Below, one piece after another: positions 1-8,601 of a DNA stretch of 64,000 nt. The notes below the pieces were generated by a model that worked only from the letters and a program-made list of their open reading frames with translations, searched no databases and was not told the origin of the DNA. Made by a program: the position numbers and the translations under genes. Position 1 is the stretch's first letter, and every line of letters starts with the position of its first letter. Origin of the DNA: Stenomitos frigidus ULC18 (lineage in GTDB: Bacteria > Cyanobacteriota > Cyanobacteriia > Leptolyngbyales > Leptolyngbyaceae); contig NZ_PVWK01000081.1 of the NCBI RefSeq assembly GCF_003003795.1, positions 1-64,000 on the forward strand. Reading direction: 5' to 3'.

Positions 1-340
1 AACGATTTCGGTTTCCCTCGAAATTGGCTCATTCATGAACCGTTACATACCTGAGCTTTGTAACCCTCAGCTACTTAACCTCATCTAAACGACGCTGAGC
101 TGACTGTAAGGATGCATGTCCTTCAGGTTGATCAGAAGGGCGCGATCGACCAAAACACAACTGCTGAGCCTAGAAAGTCTCTATGTTTCGACTGGGCTCC
201 GACTGGCCAATCGCCGCCAACCCCCAGTTGGTGTTGCATCTAAGGATGATGTTCGTTGCCTGCCCTCGATCGCGAACGTTCGCCAATGCGTGCGCTACAA
301 CGTAAGAGATTAAGACTGACTACCTACACGTCTTTTCATC
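1..340. other. Gene-free left edge
   Basis: No convincing gene is visible. The short open frames here lack family resemblance and a ribosome binding site. The stretch presumably carries the promoter of the channel gene that follows, but no clear -35/-10 pair stands out. Confidence 0.5.
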
Positions 341-1264
341 ATGAAACGTCGAGCCAAGAAACTGCAAACAAAGAGACGCGAACATTACATTCCACACGTT
401 CATATCAAAGTCAAAGATGGTCAGCTTCAAGTGGATGGTGCAGGTGCCTGGTATTCCTATTGGCGTGACCCTTATCACCTTCTCTTAACGCTGCCCTGGA
501 GTGGTTTTCTTGCGTTCATCGTCCTTTCGTATGTTGCAATTAATTCTCTCTTTGCGCTGCTGTATCTGGCCGGTGGGGAATGCATTGCCAACGCTCGTCC
601 TGGATCGTTTCTGGATGCTTTTTTCTTCAGCGTGGAAACGATCGCCTCCATTGGCTATGGTGCGATGTATCCCAAAACCGACTATGCCAACACGATCGTC
701 ACCATTGAGGCAATGGTCAGCCTGGTTGGCATTGCGGTACTTACTGGACTGGCGTTTGCTCGTTTCTCTCGACCAACGGCTCGCGTTATGTTCAGTCACG
801 TTGCAGTGATTGTGCCCCACGAAGGAACACCCGCACTCATCTTCCGCGCCGCTAATCAGCGTCGCAATCAAATCCTGGAAGCACAACTCCGAGTGTATTT
901 TGTCCGCGACGAAACTCGGGCTGATGGACAGTTTATGCGTCGCATCTATGACATTCGGCTGCTGCGAGATCAGTCACCAAGCTTTATGTTGAGTTGGTTG
1001 GCTGTTCATCCAATCGACGAATCCAGCCCCCTTTATGGCATTACAGCAGAGTCACTCATCCAAACCAATGCAACGATCGTGATTTCACTTAGTGGCATTG
1101 ACGAAACCGTGGCACAAGTTGTTCATGCACGTCATACGTATACAGCCAGCGAAATTGTGTGGAACAGCCAGTTTGTTGACATCATTCGTCACACTGCTGA
1201 TGGACATCGCTACATCGACTACAACTACTTTCATGACGTTCTACCATTAGAACTGACTGAGTAA
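341..1264 (+). CDS. Inward-rectifier-type potassium channel (KirBac-like)
   Basis: This 307-residue protein has the layout of a bacterial Kir channel. It starts with an amphipathic slide helix (WRDPYHLLL, about 41-49), followed by a first membrane helix (about 53-76), a pore helix with selectivity filter SVETIASIGYG (about 97-107), a second membrane helix (about 120-141) and a cytoplasmic beta-rich Kir domain to the end. The family conducts K+ across the plasma membrane as a tetramer. The residue after GYG is Ala108; relatives usually have Asp (GYGDM). No Shine-Dalgarno sequence precedes the ATG, so the start is chosen from the family N-terminus. It stands alone upstream of a YbjQ-type gene. 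Confidence 0.88.
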   Translation: MKRRAKKLQTKRREHYIPHVHIKVKDGQLQVDGAGAWYSYWRDPYHLLLTLPWSGFLAFIVLSYVAINSLFALLYLAGGECIANARPGSFLDAFFFSVETIASIGYGAMYPKTDYANTIVTIEAMVSLVGIAVLTGLAFARFSRPTARVMFSHVAVIVPHEGTPALIFRAANQRRNQILEAQLRVYFVRDETRADGQFMRRIYDIRLLRDQSPSFMLSWLAVHPIDESSPLYGITAESLIQTNATIVISLSGIDETVAQVVHARHTYTASEIVWNSQFVDIIRHTADGHRYIDYNYFHDVLPLELTE

Positions 1265-1269
1265 TGCAG

Positions 1270-1485
1270 TTACGATGCAGGCTCCGTATCCACTAATGGT
1301 TGAGTCGGTTGAACCGACATCAGTTTAACAACGACCTGTCCGTTTTCGACCACTGTACAATAGCGCGACAAAGTCGTACATGGAGCAATCGCCGCCTGAT
1401 CGCACTGTTCGTGGTGATGCTGGATGGCTTGCTCCCGTCGTTGATTGAGAATAACCGTACAAGGAGAAGCAGCAGGGGCAGACAT
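1270..1485 (-). CDS. Small cysteine-containing hypothetical protein
   Basis: A 71-residue frame convergent with the channel gene, separated by 5 bases from its stop. The start ATG is preceded by AGAGG at suitable spacing, which is the main support for a real gene. It has four Cys (9, 28, 36, 43) and a His-rich stretch (QHHHEQC). No signal peptide or membrane segment is seen. I do not recognise the family. It could be a small cyanobacterial conserved protein, possibly metal binding, but that is only suggested by the Cys/His content. Confidence 0.45.
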   Translation of the reverse strand: MSAPAASPCTVILNQRREQAIQHHHEQCDQAAIAPCTTLSRYCTVVENGQVVVKLMSVQPTQPLVDTEPAS

Positions 1486-1634
1486 AAAAACCTCTTTTGC
1501 CTTATAACTCCATTATTCCGTAATTCTAAGCTTTCTCCATCCTCCTGCTTGGGGATACAACTGAGAAGATGCTACAGCCTGCGTCAGCGAGAACGCGCTC
1601 AATGGCTCGCCCCCACGTTTTGAGGACACAGCGT

Positions 1635-2858
1635 ATGACAGTGATTACCGGTTTATCGGGAAATGAAATCTTTTGTCTCCGGCGTCAGGGGTTAACACCT
1701 GGCGATCTTGTCATCGGCAATAGTGTGATTTCGCTAGGGCTGATTGGCAGCATCAGTTCGGGACTCAAAACGCTCTTTGGCGGCGAAGTACACCAGGTGA
1801 CGCGCATTATTCATGAAGGGCGGCAACGAGCCTATGCGCGGATGGTTGCAGAAGCAAAGCGACACGGTGGCGTTGGCATTACTGGAGTCTCGAATGAGTT
1901 AGTCCTGCACGGTACGAATGTCGAATTCTTGGCGATCGGCTCCTGCATCCACCGTGCCGAAGCCAAAGCCCAACAGCTTGAGTTTTCGACGTCTGCTGAT
2001 GGGCAGGCACTCTATTGCCAATTGGATGCAGGTTTTGAGCCAAAGCGGTTTGTGTTTGGGAACGTTGCTTACTCGATCGGCTTAGGTGGCGGCTTGATCG
2101 GCATCTTGAAAAGCCTACAGCGCGGCGAGATTAAGGAGTTTTCTTAGATTTTCAACGAAACGCGACATCTCGCGCTGAAACGCATCAAAGCAGAGGCGCG
2201 AGAAGCGGGTGCAAATGCGGTTGTGGGCATCCAAACATCGATTTTGCCCTTTGCAGGCATGCAAGAAATGGTGATGATCGGCACGGCATCGAAGCATCCA
2301 GGCTTGCCGATCGGCTTTAACCAAAACCCCATTACGAGCGATTTGACCAATGATGAAATGTGGGGACTGATCAATCAAGGCTATATGCCAGTGCAACTCG
2401 TTCTCGGCGTCTCAGTCTATTCCCTCGGTCTAGTCGGCGGCATCACGTCCTTCTTCAAGTCCTTTGTGCGTGGTGAGATTCACGAGTTAACTACACTAAT
2501 CTATGAAGCGCGTGAAGAAGCGCTCGCCCACATTGCCGAAGAAGCCCGTCGCTACAGTGCTGATCAGGTTGTCGGTATTAAGACCTATGTTTACAACCTG
2601 GGCGGTGGGATTATTGAATTTATGGCGATCGGTACAGCCGTGAAAAAAATGCCAGACATCAACACACAGTCCGAATCCTTGCCACCACAAGCCATCATTC
2701 GCGATCAAGATACCTTCATCAACACTGCCGAAACCACAAATGTTTCGTCGCTCAATCAACCGACCAATGCGAAGAACGCGGTGACTGGGCTTGTCGGGTT
2801 TGGTGTGTTCGCCCTCTGGCTTGTGTTTATCTTTCTTCGCGTGCTCCTGCATCGTTAG
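1635..2858 (+). pseudogene. Triple YbjQ-type (DUF74) domain protein with in-frame amber codon
   Basis: A single reading frame from ATG 1635 to 2858 encodes three consecutive heavy-metal-binding (YbjQ/DUF74-like) domains and a C-terminal membrane helix. Domain 1 is about 1635-1955, domain 2 about 1985-2300 and domain 3 about 2305-2655. The frame is interrupted only by TAG at 2145-2147 inside domain 2, where EIKEFS is followed directly by IFNET. The equivalent position in domains 1 and 3 is Arg or Thr (EVHQVTRII, EIHELTTLI), so exactly one codon was converted. Both halves keep good coding character, so the lesion is recent, a sequencing error, or tolerated. A GTG at 2223 could reinitiate the second half (211 residues). 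Function of the family is not established; a membrane-anchored small-molecule or metal-binding role is possible. Confidence 0.7.
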
Positions 2859-3033
2859 TAGCTGGGAGGCAGTGATCGAGATGGCATTGAGTCTAACCGG
2901 TCGCCATCGTGGTTGAGGCATCAGTCAGTTCCAGGGCAGACCATCCAAACTCCCATCATCTTTTTGTGCTATCGGATGTGTACTATTGTTAAAAGGCGAT
3001 CGCCAGACTCTTCGTTGCAGTAGGTATCTCAGC

Positions 3034-5250
3034 ATGACGGCAGTTACTCCCAATCCCCAATCCGTGAGCGTTCCAGCGTTTTGTGACGGCATCCAATATT
3101 TCAGTGATTCAGTCCCAGGATTTGACGCCTACGGTAAAACTCCGGTGATTGGAGAAGGAAAAACCGCGATCGCTGATCTCGCTGATCCTGCCGCGGCGTA
3201 CCAAACGCTGTTGTATGCCGATGCACTGCGCTATCTGATTTTGCAGGTGACGGCGAGTAAGGCCTCCGGGCATCCGGGCGGTTTTGCCAGTCAGGCAGAG
3301 GCTTACGCTGCTTTGGTGATGCTGGGCTACAAAAATATCATTACCGAAGTCGGGCATCATGCGCCTGGTTTCTACAGCGCCATGTTTCTGGATCGATCGC
3401 TGGAAGATATGGGCATTACCACGGTGCAGCAGTTGCGCGATCGCTTCCGAGAACAGCACGGTTTACTCGGTCATCTTTCGGGCTTCATCCCAGGCATTCT
3501 TGCACCTGCTGGCCCCTTGGGACAGGGGCAGCACTTCGCCATGTCAGCCGCACTCCTCCACCGTGACAAACTTTTTCCGTTCACTGTCGGCGATGGTGGT
3601 TTGGGTGAGCCCTATATTGTGAGCGCGATCGCCCACTTCCACACGGCCTATCCTCATGCAACCAACTTCCTGCCCGTCCTGGTATGGAATGGCTATTCCC
3701 AAGAACACCACAGCATGGTGTCGCTCAAGACAAATGAGGAAATGGAGGCATACTGGCGCGGTAACGGGTTTGAGCATGTAGTGTTGATTGACGCCAAGGA
3801 CTTTGATGATCAGAATCAACCTGGAGCTTACGTAGACAATACTGCCTTCTCGTTGGAGCACCGGCTTGCTTTTGGTCAAGCGGTGCTGGCAAAAACCGAC
3901 GAAGCGTCTCGGTCTGCGTTGGGTGGCAAACTCACCGTACTCATCATCAAGCAGCTCAAGGGGGCTGGCGTTCATGCTCGCGGGTCAAAATCCCATAACC
4001 TCTACCCTCAGCACACGTTAGACAACCCCGACATCATTGCGGCGCTTCATACACGTGCGTTGACCATCCCAGCCTGGGAGCTAGTGCGCATTAACTGTGA
4101 ACGTGCCGGTGGTGGCCCTGCCAGCAAAACAGCTGTCACCGAATCAGTCTTACCCCTGCCTGATTTAGGTCAACTGCCGCTAGAGGAATTTACGGTTGGT
4201 GGCGCTCCGAAAGTGTCTACGACTGCGATGGGCAAACTTGTTGCTGCTGTGGGTCAAGCGGATTCTGGCTTTGTGGTCACCAATGCGGATGGTAATGAAG
4301 CGTCTGGCATCGCCAACATCAACCAGGCACTTAAGATCATTCACCCAACCGAAGATCCGCTTTACTACCAAAAGCCCATCGGTCAGGTTTATGAGCCACT
4401 CAGCGAAGATGCTTGCGCAGGCTTAGCCGCTGGATTAGCGCTTATGGGGGCGCGATCGCTCTGGTGCTCCTATGAGTCATTCGCAATCAACGGCTTACCC
4501 ATCTGGCAAACGGTGACGCAAGCAATGGCAGAACTCCGTCGCCCCACACCCGCGACCGTCACGCTCTTTACCGCTGGTGCACTGGAGCAGGGACGTAACG
4601 GCTGGACACATCAACGTCCAGAGATTGAGGCATACTTCGCTGCTATGATGCGGAACGGCAATGTCTTTCCGCTCTTTCCACCCGATGCCAATAGCATTCA
4701 GGTTTGTTACGAGTGGGCGCTGACTCAAAAAAATAAAGGCGTTGTCATTACAGCCAGCAAATCACCCTTACCGATCCGGACAACCTTTGCGCAAACGCGT
4801 CAGGCGATCGACAAGGGCGCAATCACCCTATACGAAACGAGCGGCGACAAAACCGTTGTCTTTGCAGTCATCGGCGACATGCCCCTGATACCCGTTTTTG
4901 AAGCAGCCACACGCTTGACGGCAGAAGGGTTAGGCGTTCGTATTGTTTCAGTGATTAACCCTCGTCGCCTTTACCGTTCGTCTGATGTCTCCTGGGATCT
5001 TTGCTCTGAACCCGACAGTGCCTTCCTGAGTGACACCGAGTTTGAACAGCTCTTTAGTGGTGAGGCGCTGATTGGTGTGACAGGTGGTGCCAGCGGCATG
5101 TTAGAACCAGTTTTGCTGAGGAGTACAGCAAAACGAGATACCTTCGCCTGGAAGCGTGGCGAGACGACTGCTAGCCCCAGCGAACTGATGGCAGTCAACG
5201 GGATCACCGCTACAACATTGGCTGCACGCGCTAGCGCGTTGATTCATTAA
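3034..5250 (+). CDS. Divergent phosphoketolase/transketolase-like TPP enzyme
   Basis: This protein of 738 residues from ATG 3034 belongs to the thiamine-diphosphate phosphoketolase/transketolase superfamily. It has SGHPGGF near residue 77, GHHAPGFYS, the diphosphate-binding-like DGGLGEPY and a late segment (GWTHQRPEIE, PPDANSIQV, ASKSPLP) that matches the phosphoketolase order NGFSHQ / LPPDAN / GKQPLP. Phosphoketolases split xylulose-5-P or fructose-6-P into acetyl-P. The sequence departs from the canonical XfpK enzymes, so the substrate is uncertain. It resembles the second phosphoketolase-like paralogue of cyanobacteria, such as the sll0529 type (from memory, not searched). An upstream TTG at 2986 is less likely as the start. 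It is monocistronic. Confidence 0.65.
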   Translation: MTAVTPNPQSVSVPAFCDGIQYFSDSVPGFDAYGKTPVIGEGKTAIADLADPAAAYQTLLYADALRYLILQVTASKASGHPGGFASQAEAYAALVMLGYKNIITEVGHHAPGFYSAMFLDRSLEDMGITTVQQLRDRFREQHGLLGHLSGFIPGILAPAGPLGQGQHFAMSAALLHRDKLFPFTVGDGGLGEPYIVSAIAHFHTAYPHATNFLPVLVWNGYSQEHHSMVSLKTNEEMEAYWRGNGFEHVVLIDAKDFDDQNQPGAYVDNTAFSLEHRLAFGQAVLAKTDEASRSALGGKLTVLIIKQLKGAGVHARGSKSHNLYPQHTLDNPDIIAALHTRALTIPAWELVRINCERAGGGPASKTAVTESVLPLPDLGQLPLEEFTVGGAPKVSTTAMGKLVAAVGQADSGFVVTNADGNEASGIANINQALKIIHPTEDPLYYQKPIGQVYEPLSEDACAGLAAGLALMGARSLWCSYESFAINGLPIWQTVTQAMAELRRPTPATVTLFTAGALEQGRNGWTHQRPEIEAYFAAMMRNGNVFPLFPPDANSIQVCYEWALTQKNKGVVITASKSPLPIRTTFAQTRQAIDKGAITLYETSGDKTVVFAVIGDMPLIPVFEAATRLTAEGLGVRIVSVINPRRLYRSSDVSWDLCSEPDSAFLSDTEFEQLFSGEALIGVTGGASGMLEPVLLRSTAKRDTFAWKRGETTASPSELMAVNGITATTLAARASALIH

Positions 5251-5506
5251 GTCAGGCAAGCAAACCTGTCACTGAACGTATCGCCTTTCACAAGGTTCGC
5301 TTGCGTAGCATTATGGTGCCTGAAGCCCTTAAGCTATGTTAATGTGCATAGCGTTCGTCTGGCACATGAACGATCGCTCAGGATTTATCCCCTTTGAGGT
5401 ATAAACACTAGCTAGTCTGTAGTTGTATAAATTACAGGGACATCAACCTTCGTCCGATCGCTCAGAAAAAATCAATCATCACACAATCATTGAGGAGAAT
5501 TCCCCT

Positions 5507-5905
5507 ATGTTGAAACAGTTTGCTGCTGCTGCCGTTATTACACTCTCGATGGGCCATGCTCTTGTAGCATCGGCAGCACCCTTGGCAGTGACTACTGCCC
5601 CAGACAAAGAAACCATTGTCGGCGGTCGATCGGTCGATCTACCCACTCCACCGATCACACCCATCTACTTCACCCTGCCAATCGAGTTGGCGATTGTGAA
5701 AGATCCAGCAGTGACTACAAATACACCTATTACTGACAGCCTCAAGAGCGACTATGCAGCCTGGGGTGCGAAGATTAAAGAATGTTCACTGCAAAAGCCA
5801 ATCTTCGTCAGAAAAGTTGGCGATGAGCAAGTGCCTTTTGTCGTTGGCGGCTCAGAAGGTACGATCAAGCTCAACGCAAACGACAAGCCTGTTTGCAGTC
5901 TCTAG
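5507..5905 (+). CDS. Small exported hypothetical protein
   Basis: A 132-residue protein whose ATG at 5507 is preceded by TGAGGAGAA at good spacing. The N-terminus is a signal peptide (MLKQFAAAAVITLSMG, cleavage likely after ASA/AAP near residue 24-26). The mature part is rich in Pro and Thr, has two Cys (in KECSL and KPVCSL) that could form a disulphide, and shows no membrane segment. A TATAAAT box at about 5426 may be the -10 element. I do not recognise the family. It is most likely periplasmic or extracellular. Confidence 0.65.
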   Translation: MLKQFAAAAVITLSMGHALVASAAPLAVTTAPDKETIVGGRSVDLPTPPITPIYFTLPIELAIVKDPAVTTNTPITDSLKSDYAAWGAKIKECSLQKPIFVRKVGDEQVPFVVGGSEGTIKLNANDKPVCSL

Positions 5906-6229
5906 GTTTACAGGCTCCGATTCTGCCAGAGCAAGCGTAGTAAAGTAAGCACTAACCAATATCGCTTGATTCAACTCGCTTTGCTACGCTTCTGCCTTGG
6001 CCTTTTCAACATGTCTGGTAGTGGTCAAGTAACCGCTTTAAAGGTTAGGACTATGTATCCAAGCAGTATCTTAGAAAGCCAGACTTACTGACATGATCAC
6101 AGCGCTTTGCGGATTCATTGTGCCTCTCCCTCATGCAGCTGGTATGGTCTGGAATCGATCAAGTCAAGTAGATACTGCGTTCTAAGCAGGTACTGAATAT
6201 CCAAGTCACTACGTACTGTGTGAAAAAGA

Positions 6230-6256
6230 TGCTGACACCCCATTCAGGTGTCAGCA
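6230..6256. repeat. Perfect 10-bp hairpin
   Basis: TGCTGACACC (6230-6239) pairs with GGTGTCAGCA (6247-6256) across a 7-base loop. No T-tract follows on either strand, so it is not a standard terminator. Confidence 0.8.
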
Positions 6257-6611
6257 CTTACACAGATCGAAGAGAATCTCAAAGAAACTGAGCCTCTCAA
6301 CAAGACTGCATCAAGGGGTAGACGACAGGCATTCTGGTAAGCAACTCGGTTTTAGTAAGGATTTAAACTGTCAAGAGTTGACGAAATTCTTAGCTAACCC
6401 TTCACAACCATCTTGAATACACACAGTCGTGTTGAATCGCTTCATGGCGTTCGGTGTGGTACGGCAAATCAAGGAAATCAAGCACCAGAACTGAACGGGT
6501 TGGACTTGCCTACGCAGGTTTATGAGCCTTGTAATGTTCATTGATTATCGCTACACATCATGGCAATACGGTTACTGATGTTGCGCCGCGTAGCATAGAT
6601 CATTTGTCGCT

Positions 6612-6639
6612 GTGATCTTCATTTTTCAATGAAGATCAC
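6612..6639. repeat. Perfect 12-bp hairpin
   Basis: GTGATCTTCATT (6612-6623) pairs with AATGAAGATCAC (6628-6639) across the loop TTTC. It lies 140 bases before rfbC. It could be a binding site, an RNA hairpin in a leader, or the core of a small dispersed repeat. Confidence 0.8.
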
Positions 6640-6778
6640 CTCAATCAGTTGAGCCTTGATTGGTCAGCAGGCTATAACGCTTAGAGTAGTGAACAAATTT
6701 TGGTAGACGTATAGTGTAAAGTTCTCATAAAACGCTCTAAGCACTTAGTTTAAGAAGTCGTGTTGTGAGGAAATTGTG

Positions 6779-7324
6779 ATGAATGTTTTGCCTACCGAAA
6801 TTCCAGATGTATTAGTTTTCGAGCCTCGCGTCTTTGAGGACGATCGTGGATTCTTTTTTGAAAGTTTTAACGAACGTGTTTTTACTGATAAAACCGGGAT
6901 TAACGTCCAATTTGTTCAAGACAACCACTCGCGTTCCTGTCAGAACGTTTTGCGGGGACTACATTACCAGGTTCAGCAACCCCAAGGGAAGCTGGTGCGG
7001 GCAATTGTGGGCACTATATTGGATGTAGCCGTTGATATTCGTCGGCACTCACCCACCTTTGGTCAATGGATCAGTTGTCGTCTTAGCGCCGAAAATAAGC
7101 GCGTTCTTTGGGTTCCGCCTGGGTTTGCCCACGGCTTTGTGGTCATCTCAGAAGTCGCCGAAGTGCTATATAAGGCAACAGACTACTATGCCCCGCAACA
7201 CGAACGCTGCCTTCTTTGGAACGATCCTGATTTAGCAATTGATTGGTCCCTCACAGAAGAGCCCATACTGTCAACTAAAGATCAAGCAGGGAAGACTCTT
7301 AAATTAGCTGAAGTCTACCCGTGA
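6779..7324 (+). CDS. rfbC: dTDP-4-dehydrorhamnose 3,5-epimerase
   Basis: A 181-residue RmlC-type cupin that epimerises dTDP-4-dehydro-6-deoxyglucose at C3 and C5 in dTDP-L-rhamnose synthesis. Visible motifs are FEDDRGFFFESF near the N-terminus, QDNHSRS, LRGLHYQ (active-site His), the VDIRRHSPTFGQW segment and VPPGFAHGF. The length is typical. GAGGAAA lies 6 bases before the start; a GTG three bases earlier (6776) is an alternative. It begins a sugar-nucleotide cluster with rfbA 30 bases downstream, so the two are probably co-transcribed. Confidence 0.95.
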   Translation: MNVLPTEIPDVLVFEPRVFEDDRGFFFESFNERVFTDKTGINVQFVQDNHSRSCQNVLRGLHYQVQQPQGKLVRAIVGTILDVAVDIRRHSPTFGQWISCRLSAENKRVLWVPPGFAHGFVVISEVAEVLYKATDYYAPQHERCLLWNDPDLAIDWSLTEEPILSTKDQAGKTLKLAEVYP

Positions 7325-7354
7325 CACACAACCCTCTTCCCAGAGATTCGTCTT

Positions 7355-8428
7355 ATGAAAGCAATCATTCTCAGCGGCGGTAAAGGTACACGACTACGAC
7401 CCCTGACGTACACTGGCGCAAAGCAACTGGTGCCAGTTGCTAACAAACCCATTCTTTGGTACGGCATTGAAGCCATTGTGGCAACGGGCATTACAGACAT
7501 TGGTATTATCATTAGCCCTGAAACAGGCGAAGAAGTCAAAGCCAAAACTGGCGATGGCGAGCGTTTTGGTGCCAGAATTACCTATATTTTACAGGAGCAG
7601 CCAGCGGGTCTGGCGCATGCCGTCAAGATTGCTCGCCCCTTTCTAGGGGATGCCCCCTTTGTAATGTATCTGGGCGATAACCTGATTCAAAACGAACTCG
7701 GCGAGTTTCTGACTCACTTCAAGGAACAGCAAATGGATTCCCTCATTTTGCTGCGTCCGGTCGCCAACCCATCTGCCTTTGGGGTTGCCGAGGTCGATGA
7801 GCAGGGGCGAGTGGTGCACTTAGTCGAAAAGCCCAAAGTGCCACCATCGAATCTAGCGCTGGTCGGCATCTACTTTTTTGCCAATACCATTCATGCGGCG
7901 ATCGATCGCATTCAGCCCTCTGCTAGAGGTGAGCTTGAAATTACCGATGCCATCCAAGATCTAATCGACCAGAAAATGCATGTTGAAGCACGCCAGATCG
8001 AAGGCTGGTGGCTCGATACGGGCAAAAAAGATGATCTGCTGGAAGCCAATCAGATTATTTTAGACACCTGCCTTAAATCCGACCTGTGTGGCGAACTGGA
8101 TGAGCAAAGTCAAGTGTTTGGGCGTGTCCAGATTGGCACCGGTTCAAAACTCATTAACTGTACCGTTCGTGGGCCTGTGACAATTGGCAAAGATTGCCAC
8201 CTGGAAAACTGTTTTATTGGTCCTTACAGTAGCATTGCTGATCAAGTCACGCTCATTGACGTTGATTTAGAACACAGTGTGATTCTTCGCGGTGCAAAGA
8301 TTGTAGGCATCCATCAGCGTATCGTTGACAGCGTCATTGGACAACGCGCTCACCTTAAAACGGCACCGCAGCGTCCAAAAGCGCTGCGATTCATGATCGG
8401 TGATGACTGTCAGATCGAGCTAGCGTAA
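7355..8428 (+). CDS. rfbA: Glucose-1-phosphate thymidylyltransferase, long form
   Basis: A 357-residue nucleotidyltransferase making dTDP-glucose from glucose-1-P and dTTP. The signature GGKGTRLRPLT is at residues 8-18, followed by the catalytic core to about residue 240 (GDNL, VEKPK, GWWLDTGKKDDLLEAN). The C-terminal third shows hexapeptide-like repeats (LINCTVRGPVTIG, IGPYSSI) of a left-handed beta-helix. This is the long RmlA-like type rather than the 290-residue form, and close relatives in some pathways serve antibiotic or cell-envelope deoxysugars. It follows rfbC at short spacing. Confidence 0.93.
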   Translation: MKAIILSGGKGTRLRPLTYTGAKQLVPVANKPILWYGIEAIVATGITDIGIIISPETGEEVKAKTGDGERFGARITYILQEQPAGLAHAVKIARPFLGDAPFVMYLGDNLIQNELGEFLTHFKEQQMDSLILLRPVANPSAFGVAEVDEQGRVVHLVEKPKVPPSNLALVGIYFFANTIHAAIDRIQPSARGELEITDAIQDLIDQKMHVEARQIEGWWLDTGKKDDLLEANQIILDTCLKSDLCGELDEQSQVFGRVQIGTGSKLINCTVRGPVTIGKDCHLENCFIGPYSSIADQVTLIDVDLEHSVILRGAKIVGIHQRIVDSVIGQRAHLKTAPQRPKALRFMIGDDCQIELA

Positions 8429-8601
8429 CTGAAGTTAGCATGACAGCCATAGCATTTGCAGCATAATCATCACCCCACTGTTTCCTGTTTTTCTTAAAGG
8501 AGCCCACTCAGATACCAACGAAGAGAGAGTTCTAGAGCAAGCGCCGTGTTGTAGATTCTGCTTAAGTCAATGGGTGTGTTACCACCTTTGAAGAGTTTGA
8601 T

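Larger units (their letters stand above)
5906..6778. other. 870-bp gene-free stretch
   Basis: No frame of useful length is open on either strand. The stretch holds two perfect hairpins (listed separately). GTGAGGAAA near 6764-6773 is the ribosome binding site of rfbC. The rest looks like decayed or non-coding DNA. A small RNA gene is possible but not supported by a recognised motif. Confidence 0.5.
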
